64,000 nucleotides of DNA from Ceratotherium simum simum (taxonomy: Eukaryota; Chordata; Mammalia; Perissodactyla; Rhinocerotidae), in NCBI RefSeq assembly GCF_000283155.1, contig NW_004454173.1:10749546-10813545 (forward strand), read 5' to 3'. The notes beneath the pieces were generated by a model. The model was not told the DNA's origin. It did not search any database and saw only the letters and a program-made list of their open reading frames with translations. Numbering within the stretch: position 1 is the stretch's first letter; every line of letters starts with the position of its first letter. The translations under genes and the position numbers were made by a program. This document shows, piece by piece, positions 56,573 through 64,000 of this stretch.

Positions 56573-57152
56573 GTTTCAGTTGGCAGAATTCTAAGATGGC
56601 TCCCAATATTCCTGTCCCCTGATGTACACCACCTGTATAATCCCCTCCCCTTGAGTGCGGGAAGGAATATGAGTATGTGATGAGACAGTCACTCCATGGA
56701 CTAGGTTATCTTATGTGGCTAAGGTAATGGGATTATCACTCCCATGAATGCATGATTAATCATGGTTATATGATTATAAAACACCTTAGTAGCAGACTGG
56801 AGAGATATTTTCCTGCTGGCTTGAAGAAGTAAGCTGCCATATTATGAGAGGGCCGGGGGGCTAGGACCCTGGGGCAGCCTCTGGAAGCTAAGCGTGACCC
56901 CCAGTCAATAGTCAGCAAGAAAACTGGGATCTCAGTCCTACAACTGAATTCTGCCAAGAACCTGAATGAACTTGGAAGAGAAACGGCGCTCCAGATGGTG
57001 CCTTGATTGTAGCCTTGTGACATCCTTAGCAGAGGACCCACCTAAGCTATGCCTGGACTCCTGAGCCGTGGAAACGAGGAGATAATAAATTTGTTTTATT
57101 TTAAGCTACTAAGTTTGTGGTAATTAGTTACACAGCATTAGAAAACTAATTT
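56573..57152 (+). mobile_element. MaLR-like (MLT1-type) solo LTR, plus strand
   Basis: Starts near 'cagttggcagaattctaaga' and ends with the hallmark 'agataataaatttgttttat', 'taagctactaagtttgtggt', 'aattagttacacagcat'. Contains AATAAA near its end. Same orientation as SYNE2. A related LTR in reverse orientation lies at 59253. Confidence 0.65.
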
Positions 57153-58124
57153 GTGGTTTGTTCCAGTTCTAGCATGTCATGAATCCAATTTCCTGTTCTT
57201 CCTGGTACTCCACAGGTGCCCTGTCTCCATGCTAGCTTACAAAGGCAAACCAAATGAAAGTATTTTCCTCCTCGGGGCCATGACTGCAAGAGATCTTCCC
57301 GACACTAAGGATTGGCTTAAGTTTTATTGCGAAGGTGTATTTCCCTTCTCTCATATTATTCAGCCATAAGAAAGAATTTCTTAGGAAAAAGTTTATTCTT
57401 TAACAATTTTTAGAGTAATCAGACATCAAAGTTGATCTAACTCCTTTTTATATCTGTAGAATAGCACAATGCGTTCCCATGTGAACAGCTAACTTCGTGC
57501 TCCCTAATGTTTGAGATTTGTTGGCACGTTTTTTCCCTGTGGTAACAGTTGTAAAGATGCTTCATTTCACCCACTTGGTTCTTTTCTTCCCCTTTCCTGT
57601 GATTTCTGCCCCCACCTCTTGGGTTGACGTTCCACATCCCCAAAGCATGTCATCTTTTTATTTTAAATTACCTCTATTTTTCACCATTTTCAAGGAGTTT
57701 ACAGAGAGAGAAGAGAGGAATGAGGCTTTTTTCCTCAAATGCTTATTATGAGTTAAAAAAATAAAGACTTTACAAGGGTGAACTCAGGCGAAAGAAACCA
57801 GCTGGACTTTTGCTACCTTCTACTGACACAAATGTAAAAGTGTGGAAGACTCTCTCAGACTGTTGAGGACATCCTAATTTGCTGGCCTTTGTTTATGGGC
57901 TAGAACTGACTAGAAATCTAGTTTATGAGCTAGAGGAAGTAGAGACATGGGGTGATGCAGGCTGATTTCCCACAGAAGGTATCCTAATAAATCCCCCAAT
58001 GGGAAGTTAGTCTCAATAACTAGTCATATGTGAAGACCTCATTTTTTCCCTGTTTTGAAAATAGTTGTCCTTCTTTTAGGATACCTTTTTCCATTTTTCT
58101 AGCATTACCAGGCATTGATTTTTA

Positions 58125-58345
58125 TTTTAATTTAATTTTTTTTTTAATTTTTATTTATTTATTTTTCCCCCAAAGCCCCAGTAGATAGTTGTATGTCATA
58201 GCTGCACATCCTTCTAGTTGCTGTATGTGGGACGCGGCCTCAGCATGGTGGGAGAAGCGGTGCATAGGTGCGCGCCCGGGATCCGAACCCGGGCCACCAG
58301 CAGCGGAGCGCGCGCACTTAATCGCTAAGCCGCGGGGCCGGCCCG
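58125..58345 (-). mobile_element. ERE SINE, minus strand, perfect TSD
   Basis: The target duplication aggcattgattttta (58110-58124, 58346-58360) brackets the T-rich tail, 'aaagccccagtagatag', a B-box with intact 'ggatccgaaccc' and the head 'cgcggggccggcccg'. Among the least diverged copies. Confidence 0.96.
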
Positions 58346-58865
58346 AGGCATTGATTTTTAAAATGACTCTTAAGCATCAAAACTCTCAACTAAGCTTTAA
58401 AAGTCTGTTTTACTTGCACTATAACCTTCTACCTGGATTGTATTTGTTAAAATAGGTTTTTATAACCTAAAGATGCTTCCACAAAGACTGCTTTGTACTT
58501 AAGAATCACTGAAACATAAATTGTCGTTGTAAAAATAGGAAAACAACTTGTTTTTTAATCAACTTTATTAAAGTACATATACTTTACATATAGTAAAATA
58601 CACCTGTTTTAAGTGTACAGCTAGATGAGTTTTGATAAATCTATGCAATTGTGTAACCACCACTTCCACCACCGTCAATATAAAGAACATTTTTATCACC
58701 CCCAAAAATTTCCTCATGCCCGTTTGCAGTCAATCCCCTTTCACCTGTCTTCAGGCCTAGGTAATCACTCACTCATTGCTTTCTATTAGTATAGTTTTGC
58801 CTTTCCTACAATATCCTATAAATAGAATCATACAGTATGTAGTCTTTTGTGCCTGACTTCTTTTT

Positions 58866-59080
58866 TTTTTTTTTTTAAAGATTTTATTTATTTTATTTTT
58901 TCCCCCCAAAGGCCCAGTAGATAGTTGTATGTCATAGCTGCACATCCTTCTAGTTGCTGCATGTGGGACTCGGCCTCAGGATGGACGGAGAAGTGGTGCC
59001 TTGATGCGCACCCGGGATCCGAACCCGGGCCACCAGCATTGCAGAGCACGCACTTAACCACCAAGCCACAGGGCCGGCCA
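58866..59080 (-). mobile_element. ERE SINE nested in L1, minus strand
   Basis: The perfect 17-nt duplication tgtgcctgacttctttt (58849-58865, 59081-59097) shows insertion into the L1 3' end. Contents: T-run, 'cccagtagatagttgtatg' and a head ending 'cacagggccggcca'. Confidence 0.96.
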
Positions 59081-59252
59081 TGTGCCTGACTTCTTTTACT
59101 TAGCATAATGTTTTCGAGATTCATCCATGTTGTTACATTTATAAGTAATTCATTCTTTTGATGGCTGAATAGTATTCCATTTATGGAAACATGCAATATG
59201 TTTATCCCTTCACCAGTTAATGGACATTTGGGATGGTTCAAGCTTTGGGCTA

Positions 59253-59791
59253 TGTATTTGGTATCTATTGCTTCATAACACATTACTCCAGAAGTTAGAA
59301 GCTTAAAATAACAAATATTATCTCACAGTTTCTGTGGGTCAGGAACCGAGGCCTGGCGTAGCTGAGTGCCTCTGGCTCAAGGTCTCTCATGTGAATGCAG
59401 ACAAAGTGTCGCCCGAGGCTGTGGTCTCATCTGAAGGTTCAGTTTGGGTAAGGGAGGAGACAGGATGCATTTCCATGCTCATTCATGTGGCTGTTGCAGG
59501 CCCCAGAAGATCCACTTCCATACGCAGACATGGGGGCCTCTCCACAAGGCTGCCTCATCACATGGTAGCTGGCTTCCCTCACTGTAAACAATCTAAAAGA
59601 GAGGAAGAGAACTCCCAAGACAGAACAGTCTTTTTATAATCTCATCTGGGAAACGACCTCTCATCACTTCTGCCATATTTTATTAGAAGTAAATCAGTAA
59701 GCCCAGCCTACATTCAAGGGAGCTGATTATAAGGGCATGAATACCAGGAGGTGGGGACCATTGGGGGCCAACTTAAGGGCTGCCTACCTGA
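59253..59791 (-). mobile_element. MaLR-like solo LTR nested in L1, minus strand
   Basis: Begins TGTATTTGGTATCTATTGCT (reverse of the LTR end seen at 57100-57150) and contains 'ctcacagtttctgtgggtca' and 'gcatgaataccaggagg'. The 5-bp duplication GGCTA at 59248-59252 and 59792-59796 splits the L1 text cleanly, as retroviral integration would. Confidence 0.75.
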
Positions 59792-60710
59792 GGCTATTAT
59801 GAACAAAGCTGCTATGAACATTCATACACAAATCTTTGTTTGGGCGTGTTTTCATGTCGTTTCATTTGGTAAATACCTAGGAGTACAATAGCTGGCTTTT
59901 ATGGTAAGTATTTAACTAGATAAGAAACTACCAAATTGTTTTCCAAAATGGCTGTATCATTTCTCATTCCCACTGGCAGTGTGAGTTCTAATTGCTCCAT
60001 ATTCTTGTCAGCACTTGATATTATCTGTCTTTTAAATTTTAGCCATTCTAGTGACATGTAGTAGTATCTCATTGTGGTTTAAATGGCATTTCTCTAATGA
60101 CTAATGATTTGTTTATTTGAGCATTTATTTGTGTGCTTATTTGAGCATTTATTCATATGCTTATTTGTCATTTGTACACTACCTTTTTGAAATGTGTGTT
60201 CAATTTTTTTGCCCATTTTTTATTTGGGTTGTTTGTCTTTTTATTATTGAATTGTGAGAGTTATTTATAAAATGTTCTAAAAACCAGTCCTTTATCAGAT
60301 ATGTGATTTACAAATATTTTCTCCCAGTCTGTGGCTTGTCTTTTCATTCTCTCAATATTTTCTATGAGAGAGCAAATTTATTAGTTTGATGAAGTCTAAT
60401 TTATCAATATTTTTCTTTTATAGATTATTCTTTTGTGTTGTATCTAAGAAATCTTTAACCCAAAGTCACAAGGATTTCCTCCTATATTTTCTTCCAGAAA
60501 TTTTATAGTTTTAACTCTTACTTTTGGGTCTATCGTCCATTCAAGTTAATTTTTGTATATGGTATGAAGCAAGGATCAAGGTTCATTTTTTTCTATATGG
60601 ATATCCAATTACTCTAGCACCGTTTGTTGAAAAGACTCACCATTGAATTACTTGCTGCCTTGTTGAAAATCAATTGACCTCATATATGTGGGTCTATTTC
60701 TGGGCTCTTT

Positions 60711-60994
60711 CTTTTTTTTTCTTTCTTTTTTTTTTTTGAGGAAGATTGGCCCTGCGCTAACATTTGTTCACCTGTTGCCAATCTTCATCTTTTTCTTTGT
60801 TTTTTCCTCCCCAAAGCCCCAGCACATAGTTGTATATCATAGTTGTAGAGTTGTAGCTCTTCTATGTGGGACACCACCTCAACGTGGCTTGATGAGCGGT
60901 GAGTAGGTCCACGCCCAGGATCCAAACTGGGGAACCCTGGGCTGTCCCAAAGTAGAACATGCGAACTTAACTGCTATGCCACTAGGCTGGTCCC
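60711..60994 (-). mobile_element. Chimeric ERE SINE nested in L1, minus strand
   Basis: T-rich start, 'gaggaagattggccctgcgc' module, an internal T-rich spacer, 'caaagccccagcacatagtt' body and a head ending 'ccactaggctggtccc'. Flanks 'gggctctttct' and 'gggctctctct' are the duplication. More diverged than its neighbours. Confidence 0.85.
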
Positions 60995-62276
60995 AGGGCT
61001 CTCTCTTCTGTTCTATTGATCTGTCTGTCTGTTCTTTCACCAATATGACACAGTCTTGATTACTATAGCTTTAGAGAGTCTTGAAATCAGGTAATGTAAA
61101 TTCTACAACTTAGTTCTTTTTTTTCAAATTTGTTTTGACTAAATCTGGATATTTACATTTCCATGTAAGTCTTAGAATCAGCTTGTCGATATCTATACAG
61201 AGGTCTGTTGGAATTTTAAGTGGGGTTGCATTAAATCTGTAGATCAATTTAGTGAGAATTGATATCTTAACCATTTTAACTGTTCCATTCCAGGAACATG
61301 ATGTATCTCTTTATGTATTTTGATCTTCTTTAATTTCTCTTATCTTTTTTTTATAGTCTTCATTTTACAGGTCTTGCATGTAAATTGTTAAATTTATCCC
61401 TAAGTATTTTATATCTTTTGATGCTGTTGCAAATAGTATTATTGGTAAAAAGCATTGGTTTGGTTTTGTTTTCCTTAAAGTTTTTTCCTTCTATGATTTT
61501 GAATAAAGCCAGTATAAAATTCTGAATAACCTGATTAATTTTACAGACTTATGACTAGAATTCTAGTTGCATAAGTAAATGTTCTTTCTCATATCAGCTA
61601 TTTTTTATGGAATTACCTGAAGACTACATTAGCAGATTAAACATTTCCAGTAGGTGGCTGAGATATTTTGAAATCTTAAGTTTGAAAGTTAATACATTAT
61701 AATTATTAAAAGAAAGAAGAAAAAGAAATTATAAGGAATAATGTCTAAGAAATTCTAAAAATGGATGTTTTTCACTTTCATTTGATGTTACCAGATAAAG
61801 CTCTTTTGATATCAAGTTATTCAAGTCAACTAAGGCTATAGGGACGTCTCATGGAAGTCAATGGCACCTTGTAGTAAGGCCTGAGGGGGACACTGGCACC
61901 AGACTGGCAAGCCACGGGGCCTCCTCTTCATTTCTCATCCCCACTTCACTGATCTATTTCTCTCAAACTCATGTTCCCAGAATTACAAGTCCAGTAAATT
62001 GGAGAGAGCCTCAATGGATTTCTTGGCCCCAATTCCAAATTAGAGAGAGACGGACTATAGGTCAGGTGTTCCTGGTTCTGTTAACAGTGGCTGGAAGAGT
62101 AGGGAGGGTTATATGATATAAAATATCACATATTTTATGTGAGCCTGCTGTGAGCCCCCCAAATGGGGTAGACACTCTCAAGTCATTCACTGCTGTTGAC
62201 AGTAGAAAATATTCAATGTTTTATTATTAAGACTAGAAAAGAACAGAGAAATGAGACAAATTTAAATACTCTCTGA

Positions 62277-62533
62277 GGGGTCGGCCCGGTGGTGCAGCGG
62301 TTAAGTGCGAGCGCTCCACTGCGGCGGCCCGGGGTTTGCGAGTTCGGATCCCGGTGCGCACCGACGCACCGCTTATTAGGCCATGCTGTGGTGGCATCCC
62401 ATATAGAGTAGAGGAAGACGGACATGGATGTTAGCCCAGGGTCAATCTTCCTCAAGAAAAAACGGGAGGATTGGCATTGGATGTTAGCCATGGCTAGTCC
62501 TCCTCGCCAAAAAAATAAATTTAATAAATAAAT
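62277..62533 (+). mobile_element. ERE SINE, plus strand (tandem-tail type)
   Basis: Head 'ggggtcggcccggtggtgca', two 'ggatgttagcc' modules and an A-rich (AAAT)n tail. The target duplication aaatactctctga is at 62264-62276 and 62534-62546. The right copy overlaps the direct repeat of the L1 scrap that follows. Confidence 0.95.
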
Positions 62534-62557
62534 AAATACTCTCTGATTTGAAATTTT

Positions 62558-62695
62558 TTTATTAAGATATAATTAACAGACAACATTACGTTAGTTTCAA
62601 GTGTACAACATAATGATTCGATATTTGTAAATATTGTGAAATGATCACCACAATGTCTAGTTAACATCCATCACCATACCTAGTTACAGAATTTT
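62558..62695 (-). mobile_element. L1 3' UTR scrap, minus strand
   Basis: 'attaagatataattaacaga', 'ttagtttcaagtgtacaaca' and 'gaaatgatcaccacaatgtc' are antisense L1 3' UTR. Its own flanks, ctctgatttgaaatttt (62541) and ctctgatttaaattt (62696), look like a worn target duplication. Confidence 0.75.
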
Positions 62696-62774
62696 CTCTG
62701 ATTTAAATTTTAATCAACTTGTTTCAGTATCTCGATGTTTCTTCTCTTTTTTTTCCCTGTTTCCCCTTATCTAG

Positions 62775-62960
62775 ATGGCTTTGGAAGATTCAGAACAGAA
62801 GCACAATCTTTTACATTCAATCTTCACGGATCTAGAAGACTTGTCAATAATTTTTGAAACAGATGATTTAGCACGGTCTGTACAAGAGTTAAGTCGTCAA
62901 GTGACAGCTTTACAACAAAAAATCATGGAAAGTCTTCCACAGATTCAGCGAATGGCTGAT
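62775..62960 (+). CDS. SYNE2: SYNE2 exon w26
   Basis: Residues 2252-2313 (186 bp, phase 0-0): MALEDSEQKHNLLHSIFTDL, EDLSIIFETDDLARSVQELS, ending PQIQRMAD. One of the clearest nesprin-2 matches. The exon begins exactly with ATG, but it follows a normal acceptor ('ccccttatctag') and reads in frame with w25, so I treat the Met as internal. Donor 'gat|gtaagt'. Confidence 0.96.
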
Positions 62961-64000
62961 GTAAGTTGGAGCTAGAAAGATGTGATTCTTCTTGTTAATT
63001 TATATGTCGTTTAGTAAATTAGAGTTATACTGCTAATCAACTCCTAATTTTAGGAAGACACATTCATCTGGTACATTTTTCACTTATGTTCTTATTTCTT
63101 GAAATATATGTTACTTTACTTTGCAATCTTTAGTGCAGCTACAGCAAAAAATCATATCCCCATTCTCAGTCCAAAAGTGATCTATTTAAAGGGAAGAATC
63201 CTGATCAGTTAAGTTCAGTGTTTTCTCTTTGTCAGAGAGGAGATATTGTTGATTTAAAAGCGCAGATTAGCAAAGAGGGAGTTGAAACAGACAACTTCCC
63301 AAGTCTTCATTCACCAATAGCAAATATTTATTGAGGGGCTGCTGTATGCCAGCTGTGGAATTTTTAAATTTTATTTATTTTAGTTTGAAACGTGCAAGGC
63401 ATTTATTTAAGGATGAAGTCACATAGCAAAGGCAGGTACAGGTTAGTCTTAATCATTGACCTTTTGTTTCTCGGTTACATTCCCTACACCATAGTTATGT
63501 ACCTTCAGGGGAATAATAGTTGTTAAATATTCTTGATTATTGAAGTTATTACAAAGTTTTTAAATGTTCTACAATTTTTGATGGAAATTACCCTAAAATA
63601 CATTGTATACTTTTGTATACCTTTTTCAATATAAGGTGCAGAAACTAATTTCATTGTGACTTAACTTTCCCTCAAAATTTGGAGATAAGACTATAAAGTT
63701 ACTGTAGTTACTACTTCATTTGCTTATAAAGTTGTTTCTCCTATATTGAATGGCTCCAAACTGCTAAAATTTGAAATCCTCAGTCTATTTCTATATAGTT
63801 TTTTCTATCCCCTTCATTTTTGGCTGTACCTTTTTATTGCTACAGTGCATCTGCATTGAGCTCTAAAGGTCTGAAGCAGCTCTCTTGGTGTGAGTGGACT
63901 TCAGCATGGAGGTTTTATAGCCCATATTCTCCAATATGGAGGTTTTATAGCCCATATTCTCCAATATGGAGGTTTTATAGCCCATATTCTCCAATATGGA
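62961..64000. other. SYNE2: Intron downstream of w26 (cut by window end)
   Basis: A short L2-like phrase occurs at about 63320-63352 ('caaatatttattgaggggct'). The rest up to 63900 is plain AT-rich intron. The next SYNE2 exon is not reached. Confidence 0.75.
63906..64000 (+). repeat. 30-bp perfect tandem repeat running off the window
   Basis: Unit length is exactly 30 bp, starting atggaggttttatagcccat at 63906, 63936 and 63966, with a fourth copy cut after 5 bp. Copies are identical. Each unit junction forms a hairpin-capable palindrome CCATAT-6nt-ATATGG. Confidence 0.95.

Larger units (their letters stand above)
58545..61500 (-). mobile_element. Large antisense L1 with nested insertions
   Basis: Reads from the L1 3' UTR ('cacctgttttaagtgtacag') through antisense ORF2 C-terminal sequence ('ttattgaattgtgagagtta', 'tcattgtggtttaaatggca', 'gggttgcattaaatctgtag') to about 61500. 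An ERE (58866), an LTR (59253) and another ERE (60711) interrupt it. No open frames remain. Confidence 0.82.
56275..62774. other. SYNE2: Intron w25-w26 (6.5 kb)
   Basis: Holds a MIR scrap, a MaLR-like LTR, an ERE, a large antisense L1 with three insertions, another ERE and an L1 scrap. 57155-58100 and 61520-62260 contain no recognised element. Confidence 0.75.
6485..62960 (+). other. SYNE2: SYNE2 (nesprin-2) gene, internal segment of 26 exons
   Basis: Nesprin-2 is the outer-nuclear-membrane half of LINC complexes: its rod links the cytoskeleton to SUN proteins in the nuclear envelope. Twenty-six plus-strand exons with GT-AG borders join to 2,313 uninterrupted codons. The product is almost entirely charged, Leu/Gln/Glu/Lys-rich helix with spaced tryptophans, as expected of spectrin-like repeats. 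I recognise long stretches as mammalian nesprin-2, for example the segment beginning MALEDSEQKH in the last exon and DLTEKLG in w17. SYNE1 is the only close alternative, and the match to nesprin-2 is much closer. The window starts and ends within introns. CH domains, KASH domain, promoter and 3' UTR are absent. Family knowledge: the giant isoform has about 6,900 residues, so this is roughly its central third. Confidence 0.93.

Noticed and set aside
1..64000. CRISPR array, operon or bacterial defence-type system
   Set aside because: The window is vertebrate intronic and exonic DNA; the only regular arrays are a microsatellite, a tetranucleotide array and a 30-bp minisatellite without spacers.

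Overview
This window is mammalian nuclear DNA, most likely from a perissodactyl (horse, rhinoceros or tapir lineage). The evidence is at least 21 copies of the ERE-type tRNA-derived SINE, a family characteristic of that order. They are joined by old mammalian repeats (MIR, L2, L1, HAL1-like, hAT and LTR remnants). There is no bacterial-style operon, CRISPR array or self-contained novel system.

The only functional gene I can support is an internal part of SYNE2 (nesprin-2), on the plus strand. Nesprin-2 is the giant spectrin-repeat protein of the outer nuclear membrane. I located 26 exons between 6485 and 62960. All have GT-AG borders and compatible phases, and they join into one open reading frame of 6,939 nt (2,313 codons) with no stop. 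This is about a third of the protein, all of it central coiled-coil rod; the N-terminal actin-binding domains and the C-terminal KASH anchor lie outside the window. One exon (33359-35459) is 2,101 bp; the others are 102-342 bp. Exons are numbered w1-w26 and residues are counted from the first residue of w1.

Layout: 1-6484 is intron with an ERE, a MIR split by an unidentified insert, and an antisense L1. 6485-22640 holds w1-w13. 22641-30986 is an 8.3 kb intron with a tRNA-Glu-type SINE and a HAL1-like element. 30987-40878 holds w14-w19, including the giant exon. 40879-46674 is an intron with an LTR and a decayed retroviral pol fragment. 46675-56274 holds w20-w25. 56275-62774 is a 6.5 kb intron with a MaLR-like LTR and a large antisense L1 carrying nested insertions. 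w26 and the next intron close the window, which ends inside a 30-bp tandem repeat.

The most interesting local signals are a pure poly(T) insertion with a 14-nt target duplication beginning at intron position +4 of w19; a close inverted pair of EREs in the w1-w2 intron; chimeric EREs that combine two different tails; a SINE of a second tRNA lineage; and the 30-bp tandem array at the right edge. Gene and repeat assignments come from reading the sequence and from recall of the families; no database search was run.
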